A DNA stretch of 64,000 nucleotides, taken from NCBI RefSeq assembly GCF_014641855.1, contig NZ_BMII01000002.1, positions 158,575-222,574 on the forward strand. Reading direction: 5' to 3'. The notes beneath the pieces were generated by a model that saw only the letters and a program-made list of their open reading frames with translations, had not been told where the DNA came from and searched no databases. Shown in pieces: positions 8,598 through 16,836 of the stretch (position 1 is its first letter; every line of letters starts with the position of its first letter). A program made the translations under genes and the position numbers. The DNA is from Shewanella inventionis (lineage in GTDB: Bacteria; Pseudomonadota; Gammaproteobacteria; Enterobacterales; Shewanellaceae).

Positions 8598-9332
8598 ATG
8601 AAAAAGACGCTTCTTGCCACCGCCGTTGTGGGGTTACTCAGCATGTCATCGGCGCATGCGGCAAATGTTGTAGGTTTTAAAATTGGCGCTGATTATTGGC
8701 TCGCAGATACGACTAATTCATTTAATGATGACGATGGCGTTGGGCACAGTTTTTCAGATGACTCGTCACAAGGCAGTGTGTGGATTGCTGTTGAGCATCC
8801 TTTACCGTTTGTGCCTAATATTAAAATCCTTGAAAATCGCCTTGAATCGAGTGCAAACCTAGATAATGTGGACTTTACATTTAATGGTAATGCATTTGAA
8901 GGTGAGGTGTCGGTTATCAATGAGCTTAATAATACCGACTTTGTACTTTACTACGAGATTTTAGACAACGATTTAGTGTCTGTTGATCTTGGTGCTGCTT
9001 ACAAAAAAATGAATGGGTCATTAACCGTTGCCGATGCCGGCCACCCTGAGCTAATTGACATAGACAGTGGTGTGTTTATGGGCTATGCCAGTGCCCAGGT
9101 TGGCGTTGCAGGTTTAGGACTGTTTGGTTTTGCAGATGTGTTATTTGGTGTTGATGAGTCAAACGTTTATGACTACGGCCTGGGTTTGGGGTGGCAGTTT
9201 GATAACCTTGCGGTTGATACCTTGGTACGTGTCGGATATCGTGACTTTAATTTTGATGTAAACGATTTTTCTGATGTGTCGCAAAACACTCAGTTTAAAG
9301 GTGCGTTTGCAGGTATTGAGTTGCGTTTTTAA
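8598..9332 (+). CDS. TIGR04219-type outer-membrane beta-barrel protein
   Basis: A 244-residue protein with a clear signal peptide (1-21, KKTLLATAVVGLLSMSSAHA before ANVVGFKIG). Alternating polar and aromatic strands run to a C-terminal phenylalanine (FAGIELRF), the signature for insertion by the Bam complex. The arrangement fits a small outer-membrane barrel of the TIGR04219 family seen in Shewanella and Vibrio, whose function is unknown. It follows DUF2333 by 2 bases. A strong terminator shared with tolC closes the operon. Confidence 0.85.
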   Translation: MKKTLLATAVVGLLSMSSAHAANVVGFKIGADYWLADTTNSFNDDDGVGHSFSDDSSQGSVWIAVEHPLPFVPNIKILENRLESSANLDNVDFTFNGNAFEGEVSVINELNNTDFVLYYEILDNDLVSVDLGAAYKKMNGSLTVADAGHPELIDIDSGVFMGYASAQVGVAGLGLFGFADVLFGVDESNVYDYGLGLGWQFDNLAVDTLVRVGYRDFNFDVNDFSDVSQNTQFKGAFAGIELRF

Positions 9333-9346
9333 GTTAAAATGTACAC

Positions 9347-9375
9347 TAAAAAACCGCCAAATTGGCGGTTTTTTT
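9347..9375. terminator. Bidirectional terminator between the beta-barrel gene and tolC
   Basis: AACCGCC (9352-9358) pairs with GGCGGTT (9364-9370) around a short AT loop, with A- and T-runs on the two sides. Confidence 0.92.
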
Positions 9376-9401
9376 ATTTACGATTATGGTTAATCAAGCC
9401 A

Positions 9402-10700
9402 TTACTGCTGGGCAATTAATCCATTGTTAATCGATATAATGTCATCTTCGTTCAATGTACCAGCAGCCTGTTTAAGTGCTAGGATTGATTTTATATAGCC
9501 ATAACGAGCATCAGACAATTGGCGCTTAGAGTCGTACAAGTCGCGAGTACGGTTTAGTACATCTACAATCGTACGGGTACCGACTTCAAAACCAGCTTGT
9601 GTTGCTTTTAACGCGCTTTCAGATGAAATTACCGATTGCTCATATGCCTTAATAGAGCTAATAGACGCCGTAACGTTATTAAAGTTATTACGAACATTTT
9701 TGGTCACACTGCGGTGAGTCTGTTCTAACAACTCACTTGCTTCTACATATGCAAATTGAGCTTGCTTAACTTGCGAAGACACTGCGAAACCTTCAAATAG
9801 TGGCACGCTTAACGTTACGCCGATATTGGTGTTGTCATAATCAGGGCCAGGGGTTTGGTCTACGCCTTTGTTATATCCTGCAGATAAACTCAACGATGGC
9901 ATATGACCTGCTTTGTAAAGGCTGATGGTTTCGTTAGCAATATCTTTGGCAATGCGCTGAGTCATTAAATCAATACTGTTGGTTTCAGCCATTTTTAGCC
10001 ATTCTGCAGAAGAAGCTGGCATTGGTGCGCCCGCAGAGAAACGGTTTGTGTCTAACACATTAATCGATTTATGATCTATGCCGGTAATTTCACGCAAAGC
10101 TTCATAGCTGTTATCTAGGGTGTTTAAGGCTAAAATTTCGAGTGCTGAGGCTAAATCATATTGTGCTTGCGCCTCGTGTACATCAGTAATTGCCGTTAAC
10201 CCTACTGCAAAGCGTTGCTTAGTTTGCTCTAGTTGACGCTCGATAGCTGCTTTTTCTGCGCCTTGGAACTCGTAGTTATCTTTAGCGGTTAATACATCAA
10301 AATATGCGCTGGTTACACGAGTAATTAGCGATTGCAATGTTGATGCATAAGCAGAATCGGCTTGTGATGCCGCCATTTCAGCTAAATTTAAACCAACCCA
10401 TGCACTATGATCGTATATGACTTGGCTAAGGCTAACACCACCGGTTAATCCGTCAGTGTCTACTGTCGGGTCGTTCCACGCTTTGGCATAACCAACATTA
10501 GCACTAATTGTTGGCAGTAAAGGCGCGCGGTTTTCTTCGATGCTTTCATATAATGCATCGCGCTGCGCTTTTGCTTGTAATACGATAGGGTCGCTAGTCA
10601 GTGCTTGCTGATAAATTTGTAATAAATCGTCAGCTTGTGCTGCTGGAGCTGCAATAGCGAATGCTAATGCTGCGTATAATGATCCAATTTTGAATTTCAT
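9402..10700 (-). CDS. tolC: Outer membrane efflux channel TolC
   Basis: A 432-residue exported protein. The signal peptide (1-23) ends AAPAAQA before DDLLQIYQQAL. Two structural repeats of the outer-membrane efflux family are visible, each with long helices and a beta part; ITRVTSAYFDVLTAKDNYEF and VTKNVRNNFNNVTASISSI are the paired helices. TolC trimers form the exit duct for tripartite drug pumps and type I secretion. It is divergent from nudF, the same arrangement as tolC/nudF in E. coli. Confidence 0.95.
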   Translation of the reverse strand: MKFKIGSLYAALAFAIAAPAAQADDLLQIYQQALTSDPIVLQAKAQRDALYESIEENRAPLLPTISANVGYAKAWNDPTVDTDGLTGGVSLSQVIYDHSAWVGLNLAEMAASQADSAYASTLQSLITRVTSAYFDVLTAKDNYEFQGAEKAAIERQLEQTKQRFAVGLTAITDVHEAQAQYDLASALEILALNTLDNSYEALREITGIDHKSINVLDTNRFSAGAPMPASSAEWLKMAETNSIDLMTQRIAKDIANETISLYKAGHMPSLSLSAGYNKGVDQTPGPDYDNTNIGVTLSVPLFEGFAVSSQVKQAQFAYVEASELLEQTHRSVTKNVRNNFNNVTASISSIKAYEQSVISSESALKATQAGFEVGTRTIVDVLNRTRDLYDSKRQLSDARYGYIKSILALKQAAGTLNEDDIISINNGLIAQQ

Positions 10701-11100
10701 TTGCTGCCCTTTTTAGACATTGCCTCATCATAGAGAGGTGTTAAATAACTGATTAATTTGGTCATGCTGCACGATTAAGGTTAGGGTAGATAGTAAAGCA
10801 ATCTTAACGTGGCAATCTGTCAAAGCTGTGTGCTCGATGTTTTAAGTGCTCAATGTTGTAAAAATACTTCACAATACCAAATGCATTACCCAATTGCATT
10901 GTGCACTATTTTTATATCTACCATGCACTCTAAATAGTATTGATTTTTTGTTTTTCAAGTCAAATTTGAAGTGTAACAGATTTTATTTTTTTTAATCCGT
11001 TTGTATACGTTACAGCGGTAGCTTTTATCTCGGTAATGATGTGATTTAACCTATTAAAATACGCTGATGTTAAGCGTTTGTTTAATCTGCAAGGAAAAGT
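10701..11100. other. Divergent intergenic region tolC/nudF
   Basis: 400 bases, strongly AT-rich in the part nearer nudF, with several T-runs and a short symmetry TTCAAGTCAAATTTGAA near 10963. It must carry both promoters. No box pair or operator could be assigned with confidence, and no gene is seen. Confidence 0.5.
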
Positions 11101-11727
11101 ATGTCAAACAATCTCCAAGTGTCGGCATTTGATGCAAGTTCTGATTTCGAACTTATCTCTAAAAAAGTGCTGTATAAAGGTTTTTTTCAATTAGATGAAT
11201 ACACTTTTAAGCATAAATTATTCAAAGGTGGTTGGAGTGGAGTGGTGACCCGTGAGGTGTTCGAGCGCGGCAGTGCTGTTGTGGTACTACCTTATGATCC
11301 TATTCGTGATGAAGTGGTATTAATTGAACAAATTAGGGTTCCTGCATTAGCAACTACTAAATCAATCTGGCTTCTTGAGTTAGTGGCAGGTATGATTGAG
11401 CCGGGCGAATCTCCTGAACAAGTCGCCACCCGTGAACTTGCCGAGGAAGCAGGCTTAACATTACAAAGTTTAACGCCAATAAACAGCTACTTAGTAAGCC
11501 CAGGTGGCACTACCGAGCGTTTTTATTTGTTTTGGGGTCATGTCGATGCCACGAAAGCATCTGGTGTGCATGGGTTAGATCATGAGAATGAAGATATTCG
11601 CGTGCATGTCGTTAGCCGCCAACAAGCCTATGATTGGGTAAATGATGGCCGTATTGACAACGCCTCTACTGTATTAGGTATTCAGTGGTTAATGCTGAAT
11701 TACCAAACGATTCGTGAACAATGTTAA
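11101..11727 (+). CDS. nudF: ADP-ribose diphosphatase NudF
   Basis: Nudix hydrolase that splits ADP-ribose into AMP and ribose 5-phosphate. The Nudix box runs from GMIEPGESPEQVA to TRELAEEAGL and satisfies G-x5-E-x7-R-E-x2-E-E-x-G. The N-terminal segment FFQLDEYTFKHKLFKGGWSG and the later SPGGTTERFYLFWG are typical of the NudF subgroup. Length 208 residues. The start has AAGGAAAAGT directly upstream. It begins a cluster with DUF1249, cpdA, yqiA and parE, conserved in gammaproteobacteria. Confidence 0.95.
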   Translation: MSNNLQVSAFDASSDFELISKKVLYKGFFQLDEYTFKHKLFKGGWSGVVTREVFERGSAVVVLPYDPIRDEVVLIEQIRVPALATTKSIWLLELVAGMIEPGESPEQVATRELAEEAGLTLQSLTPINSYLVSPGGTTERFYLFWGHVDATKASGVHGLDHENEDIRVHVVSRQQAYDWVNDGRIDNASTVLGIQWLMLNYQTIREQC

Positions 11728-11765
11728 CTTTTTAGAAACAAAGATTTGCAGATAGGAAAGATTGA

Positions 11766-12203
11766 GTGACTGTGTCGAACCATAATAAAAAGCAAAAATA
11801 TCAACCGAACGTCAGCGCATTTTTGGCGGTATGCGGTAGAAATTACGCACATATTTTAAAATGGTTACCAGAGCAATTTAACCTCAACGAGCCTTGGCAA
11901 GTTGAGGGTGAATTTGGCTCGCTTTTGGTCAATATTATAGAAAACACTAAATACACTCAGTTAGTCGAAATTACTCGCCCTATACCAAATGGACATTTTT
12001 TTAAATCCCCAAAAGCACTTGTTCGTATCTACCATGACGCCCAATTAGCAGAAGTGTTAACTAGCCAACAGATTTATCGCTTAAAGCCAGTGTATGATTA
12101 TCCTAATATACATATGCATCATAGTGATGAGAAGTTTCAGGTGAATGCATTTCTTGAAGAGCTGTTGAAGATTGGTGTTAGGAGAGTGGCTTGCCAATCT
12201 TAG
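11766..12203 (+). CDS. DUF1249 family protein
   Basis: A 145-residue cytoplasmic protein matching DUF1249 (E. coli YqiB). Typical segments are CGRNYAHILKWLPEQF near the N-terminus and VRIYHDAQLAEVLTSQQ in the middle, followed by HMHHSDEKFQVNAFLEELL. The function is unknown. The start is GTG at 11766, preceded by AGGAAAG. It sits 38 bases after nudF and 33 before cpdA, the usual order, so it is likely cotranscribed with them. Confidence 0.88.
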   Translation: MTVSNHNKKQKYQPNVSAFLAVCGRNYAHILKWLPEQFNLNEPWQVEGEFGSLLVNIIENTKYTQLVEITRPIPNGHFFKSPKALVRIYHDAQLAEVLTSQQIYRLKPVYDYPNIHMHHSDEKFQVNAFLEELLKIGVRRVACQS

Positions 12204-12236
12204 ATTATTTAATTTTTATTGTATTAGGGATCTTTA

Positions 12237-13076
12237 GTGCTTAAAGACGCAGTACATTATTCTGTTGCCGCGAATGAACCTGTGCGGTTAGTCCAAGTGA
12301 CTGACCCGCACCTTTTTGCCGATCCTCAGGGTCAGCTCTTAGGGGTTAATACTACTAATAGCCTTCAAGCCGTATTAAATACGTTTATGGCAACAAAATA
12401 TCCAGCTGACTTGTTACTTGCAACAGGTGATATTAGCCAAGATTATTCGCCAGAGTCTTATCAACATTTTGTTGATAAAGTGGAGGCGCTGAATCTGCCA
12501 TGCCATTATTTACCTGGTAATCATGATGACCCGCGTTTAATGGCGATTCGTATGCAGGGTGAGCATGTGTTTGGGCAACAGCTGATTGTGATTGGCGCGT
12601 GGATTATTTTAATGCTCGACTCTACCGTGCGTGGTAAACCCGGTGGATATATGGGTGAGCCACAATTTGCATTGATTGATGCTGCCATTAAAGCGTATCC
12701 CAATAAGCACGTATTATTAGTGATGCACCATAATCCTATTGTTATGGATTGTGCTTGGCTTGATCAACATTGCATGATGAATGGCGCTGACTTTTTGGCC
12801 CGAACCAGCCTTTATCCGCAAGTTAAAGGCGTGTTGTGGGGACATGTTCATCAACAGGTTGATAAGTTGCATACTGGGCCACATGGTGATATTCCATTAA
12901 TGGCAACCCCATCTACATGTATTCAATTTAAGCCACTTTCACCTTATTTTGCCTTAGACCACCTGCAACCCGGTTATCGTTTGCTGGAGTTAGCTGGCGA
13001 TGGTAGCATTCGTACTAACGTGTACCGTGTGCCTGGAAATCGATTTTCACCTGATAACGAGGCGAGTGGGTACTAA
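12237..13076 (+). CDS. cpdA: 3',5'-cyclic-AMP phosphodiesterase CpdA
   Basis: Class III cAMP phosphodiesterase of the calcineurin-like metallophosphatase fold, 279 residues. The metal-binding motifs appear in order: TDPHLF, ATGDIS, PGNHDD, VMHHNP and GHVHQ. It hydrolyses cAMP and so tempers Crp activity; crp itself is encoded at 54.7 kb in this window. The start is GTG at 12237. It is flanked by DUF1249 and yqiA as in E. coli. Confidence 0.95.
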   Translation: MLKDAVHYSVAANEPVRLVQVTDPHLFADPQGQLLGVNTTNSLQAVLNTFMATKYPADLLLATGDISQDYSPESYQHFVDKVEALNLPCHYLPGNHDDPRLMAIRMQGEHVFGQQLIVIGAWIILMLDSTVRGKPGGYMGEPQFALIDAAIKAYPNKHVLLVMHHNPIVMDCAWLDQHCMMNGADFLARTSLYPQVKGVLWGHVHQQVDKLHTGPHGDIPLMATPSTCIQFKPLSPYFALDHLQPGYRLLELAGDGSIRTNVYRVPGNRFSPDNEASGY

Positions 13077-13103
13077 TTTAACTGTCGTGTCTCGCGAGGA
13101 AAT

Positions 13104-13676
13104 ATGCTGCTTTACATACATGGTTTTAATAGTTCTCCGCAGTCGGATAAGGCCGTTCAAACCGCTCAGTATATAAAACAACATTATCCTCAAGTCGCGT
13201 TCCATCAACCGCAATTGCCCTCTTCGCCACATGCGGCAATGACACTATTATGTGAATTAACTGAACAGGCCAAAGCGCAAGGGCAGGCACTGCGTTTTAT
13301 TGGTTCATCGTTAGGTGGCTATTTTGCAACGTATTTAGCCGAAACCTATGGCGGAAAGGCCGTTTTGGTTAATCCTGCGGTAAAACCCTTCGAATTATTT
13401 GAACAGTTTATCGGGCCTCAATATAATCCTTATACCAACGAGCATTATCAGGTCTTGCCACAACATCGAGATGATGTGGCTCAGTTTGATACGCAAGTGG
13501 TTCGATATCCAGATCGTTTTCTAGTGCTGTTGCAAACTGGCGACGAAGTGTTAGATTATCGGCAAGCATTACATAAGTACCACAGCTGCGAATTACATTT
13601 AGAGCCCGGCGGTGACCACAGTTTTGTCGGCTATGAACAACTATTAGACAAAATTTGTCGTTTTATTCAGCTGTAA
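13104..13676 (+). CDS. yqiA: YqiA esterase-like alpha/beta hydrolase
   Basis: A 190-residue UPF0227-type protein. It opens with MLLYIHGFNSSPQS (oxyanion strand and HGF) and has the nucleophile elbow GSSLGGYFA. The rest of the triad is supplied by TGDEVLDY (Asp) and GGDHSF (His). E. coli YqiA shows esterase activity on acyl-CoA and p-nitrophenyl esters in vitro; the natural substrate is unknown. GCGAGGA stands 5 bases before the ATG. It is 27 bases after cpdA and 69 before parE. Confidence 0.92.
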   Translation: MLLYIHGFNSSPQSDKAVQTAQYIKQHYPQVAFHQPQLPSSPHAAMTLLCELTEQAKAQGQALRFIGSSLGGYFATYLAETYGGKAVLVNPAVKPFELFEQFIGPQYNPYTNEHYQVLPQHRDDVAQFDTQVVRYPDRFLVLLQTGDEVLDYRQALHKYHSCELHLEPGGDHSFVGYEQLLDKICRFIQL

Positions 13677-13745
13677 CGTTTTACATTATAAACAACGATC
13701 AATTTGAGCTAACTTTGGCTCCTTTTAACTCCAAATGTGTGGATT

Positions 13746-15632
13746 ATGACCAACCAATATACTTCAGATGCTATTGAGGTCCTTAATGGACTTGACCCGG
13801 TAAAGCGCCGTCCTGGTATGTATACCGACACCACCAGACCAAACCATCTTGGGCAAGAAGTAATTGATAATAGTGTCGATGAAGCACTGGCTGGTCACGC
13901 AACTAAAATAGAAGTGATACTGCACGCCGATAATTCGTTAGAGGTCACGGATGATGGCCGTGGTATGCCTGTTGATATTCACCCAGAGGAAGGTATTCCC
14001 GGGGTAGAGCTTATTCTTACCAAGTTGCATGCTGGCGGTAAGTTTTCAAACAAAAATTATCAATTTTCGGGCGGTTTGCATGGCGTAGGTATTTCGGTGG
14101 TGAATGCCTTATCAACCCGAGTTGAGATTACCGTGCGCCGTGATGCACAAGTGTACGATATGGCGTTTGAAAATGGCTTTAAAGTTGAAGAACTGACCGT
14201 GACGGGGACATGTGGGCGCCGTAATACCGGTACTCGTGTGCATTTTTGGCCTGATGTTAGCTATTTTGATTCACCTAATTTTTCTGTAAGTAAGCTGATT
14301 TACCTATTACGTGCTAAAGCGGTATTGTGTCCTGGGTTGCGGATTAAATTTACCAATAAGCACACAAATGAAGTGCACGAATGGTTTTATGAAAGTGGCT
14401 TAACTGATTATCTTCAAGAAGCTGTTAAAGGCTCGATGATGCTGCCTGAAGAACCTTTTATTGGTAGTTTTAAAGGCGAGCTTGAAGCCGCAGACTGGGC
14501 TATAACCTGGTTACCAGAAGGCGGCGAAAGCCTCAATGAAAGTTATGTAAACCTTATTCCTACACCGCTAGGTGGTACTCATGTTAATGGCTTTAGGCAA
14601 GGTTTGCTTGAGTCAATGCGTGAGTTTTGTGAATTTCGTAACCTGATCCCTCGGGGAATTAAATTATCACCCGATGATATTTGGGATCGTGCTGCATTTA
14701 TTTTGTCTATCAAAATGCAAGACCCGCAATTTGCCGGACAAACCAAAGAAAAACTCTCTAGTCGTCAAAGTTCTGCTTTTGTCTCTGGTATAGTGCGCGA
14801 CGCGTTTTCGTTGTGGTTAAACTCAAATACTGAACTCGCCGAGCAATTGGCTGATATGTGTATTACTAATGCACAAAGACGCTTAAAAGCAGCCAAAAAA
14901 ATAGCCCGTAAAAAAGTGGTTTCTGGTCCAGCTTTACCCGGTAAATTAACTGATTGCAGTGGCCAAGATCCAATGCGCGGCGAACTCTTTTTAGTGGAAG
15001 GTGACTCAGCGGGGGGCAGTGCAAAACAAGCGCGCGATCGTGAGTTTCAGGCAATTATGCCTCTGCGAGGTAAAATTTTAAATACCTGGGAAGTGGATGC
15101 ATCACAAGTGTTGGGTTCGCAAGAGGTTCATAACATTTCAATTGCAATAGGTTGCGATCCCGACAGTGATGATATTTCTGAGCTACGTTACGGAAAAATT
15201 TGTATTTTAGCCGACGCAGACTCAGACGGTTTACACATTGCAACCTTGTTGTGTGCATTATTTTTAAAACATTATCGCGTACTGGTTGAAAAAGGCCATG
15301 TGTATATTGCCATGCCACCACTGTTTCGTATCGACATTGGCAAAGACGTTTATTATGCGTTAGACGAAGCAGAGAAAACCGGCATTTTAGATCGTTTAGT
15401 CGCTGAAAATAAAAAAGGCAAAGTACAAGTGACCCGATTTAAAGGGTTGGGTGAAATGAACCCATTACAACTGCGTGAAACGACGATGGATCCTAATACT
15501 CGTCGTCTTGTGCAGCTCACCATAGATGATGCCGAAGAAACGTTGTCGCTGATGGATATGCTTCTCGCTAAAAAGCGTGCCTCTGATCGAAAAGATTGGT
15601 TAGAAAGCAAAGGTGATTTAGCATTACTTTAA
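13746..15632 (+). CDS. parE: DNA topoisomerase IV subunit B (ParE)
   Basis: ATPase subunit of topoisomerase IV, which decatenates daughter chromosomes. The GHKL ATPase motifs are EVIDNSVDEALAG, DDGRGMP and GGLHGVGISVVNAL. The TOPRIM domain carries EGDSAGGSAKQARDR and the acidic DADSDG. KGLGEMNP is near the C-terminus. The ATG at 13746 gives the canonical MTNQYTSDAIEVLNGLDPV; a GTG three codons upstream is an unlikely start. Length 628 residues. One unrelated gene separates it from parC. Confidence 0.97.
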   Translation: MTNQYTSDAIEVLNGLDPVKRRPGMYTDTTRPNHLGQEVIDNSVDEALAGHATKIEVILHADNSLEVTDDGRGMPVDIHPEEGIPGVELILTKLHAGGKFSNKNYQFSGGLHGVGISVVNALSTRVEITVRRDAQVYDMAFENGFKVEELTVTGTCGRRNTGTRVHFWPDVSYFDSPNFSVSKLIYLLRAKAVLCPGLRIKFTNKHTNEVHEWFYESGLTDYLQEAVKGSMMLPEEPFIGSFKGELEAADWAITWLPEGGESLNESYVNLIPTPLGGTHVNGFRQGLLESMREFCEFRNLIPRGIKLSPDDIWDRAAFILSIKMQDPQFAGQTKEKLSSRQSSAFVSGIVRDAFSLWLNSNTELAEQLADMCITNAQRRLKAAKKIARKKVVSGPALPGKLTDCSGQDPMRGELFLVEGDSAGGSAKQARDREFQAIMPLRGKILNTWEVDASQVLGSQEVHNISIAIGCDPDSDDISELRYGKICILADADSDGLHIATLLCALFLKHYRVLVEKGHVYIAMPPLFRIDIGKDVYYALDEAEKTGILDRLVAENKKGKVQVTRFKGLGEMNPLQLRETTMDPNTRRLVQLTIDDAEETLSLMDMLLAKKRASDRKDWLESKGDLALL

Positions 15633-15684
15633 CACGCAGTTAAATGCCAATAACGATATTAAGATAAGGCAATAGAGAATTAAC

Positions 15685-16836
15685 ATGCAGTATTTCAGAC
15701 TTCGATCTTATTTCAAGTTGGGCAATCAATTTACCTTTCTAGGGATAATGCTTTTAGGCGTGTTTCCTGCATCAATTGCACTGGCATCCCAGTCGGTGAT
15801 GATTACGGTCACTAAAGGTTTTGGGCTTAGTCTGTATGCATCGGACCTGGGTGATATTAAACAAATGACGCTGGGTGACAATGGCACCTTATTTGTTGGT
15901 TCACAAAAAAGCGGTACTATTTATGCGCTGGTAGACAGTGATCAAAATGGTCAAGTTGACAAGCGTTATCTCATTGCTCGAGGATTAGAATACCCAGAGG
16001 CATTAGCATTTCATGATGGTTCATTATATGTGACTGAAGAAGATCGTATTATTCGATTTGACGAAATAGAGTCTCGTTTACGTCGCCCTAGTCGAGCCCG
16101 TGAAGTGTATTCTAATTTGCCTAGTTTAGATAAAAAGCACTCGCGCTCAATGCGTTTTGGGCCCGATGGTCGCTTATATGTGTCTATTGGCTCACCTTGT
16201 AATGTATGCGAAGCTTCATCACCTTTTGGCAGTATTGTGGCGATTAATGTTGATACCGGCGCCAGCGAGCAGGTTGCATTCGGTTTACGCAGTGTGACCG
16301 GTTTTGACTGGTCTCCAGATAATAAAAAACTTTGGTTTGCAGACTTAGGCCGCAATTGGATGGGGGATAATATTCCTGCTGATGAAATTAACCGGATCGA
16401 CGTTAAAGGCAGCCATTTTGGTTTTCCTTATTTGCATGGTCGTGACGTGGTAGAGCCTGCCTACGATAAGCCTAAAAACTTGAATGTGGTTGCGCCTGAG
16501 TTCGAATTACCTGCCCATGTAGCCCCTACAGGGTTAAGCTTTTACCGTGGAGAGCAATTTCCTGAACGTTACCAAAATAATCTTTTTGTGGCAGAAAATG
16601 GTTCATGGAATCGGTCGAGTAAAGTGGGTTATCAAATCGTCATGCTTGATGTAAAGAATGACAACATTAATCAACGTGAAACCGTGGTGAGTTTTTTAGA
16701 TGGAGAGTTTCCCGTCGCCCGTCCGTTTGATGTTATCAATGCACCCGATGGGGCAATGTATATATCAGATGACTTAAAAGGTAATGTTTACCGCTTGTTT
16801 TATAACGCACCCGAACAATCACAGGAATCTAATTAA
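15685..16836 (+). CDS. PQQ-dependent sugar dehydrogenase family (Gdh/sorbosone-type) beta-propeller
   Basis: A 383-residue exported protein. After a signal peptide (about 1-35, ending SIALASQS) comes a six-bladed propeller related to soluble glucose dehydrogenase and L-sorbosone dehydrogenase. Visible segments are LYVSIGSPCNVCEA, TGFDWSPDNKKLWFADLGRNW, PADEINRI and VAENGSWNRSSKVGY. The paired cysteines CNVC and the propeller fit PQQ/sorbosone-type enzymes, but the PQQ-binding residues cannot be confirmed by eye. It starts 52 bases after parE, and its stop directly abuts the parC ATG, so it appears to be transcribed with both. Confidence 0.82.
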   Translation: MQYFRLRSYFKLGNQFTFLGIMLLGVFPASIALASQSVMITVTKGFGLSLYASDLGDIKQMTLGDNGTLFVGSQKSGTIYALVDSDQNGQVDKRYLIARGLEYPEALAFHDGSLYVTEEDRIIRFDEIESRLRRPSRAREVYSNLPSLDKKHSRSMRFGPDGRLYVSIGSPCNVCEASSPFGSIVAINVDTGASEQVAFGLRSVTGFDWSPDNKKLWFADLGRNWMGDNIPADEINRIDVKGSHFGFPYLHGRDVVEPAYDKPKNLNVVAPEFELPAHVAPTGLSFYRGEQFPERYQNNLFVAENGSWNRSSKVGYQIVMLDVKNDNINQRETVVSFLDGEFPVARPFDVINAPDGAMYISDDLKGNVYRLFYNAPEQSQESN

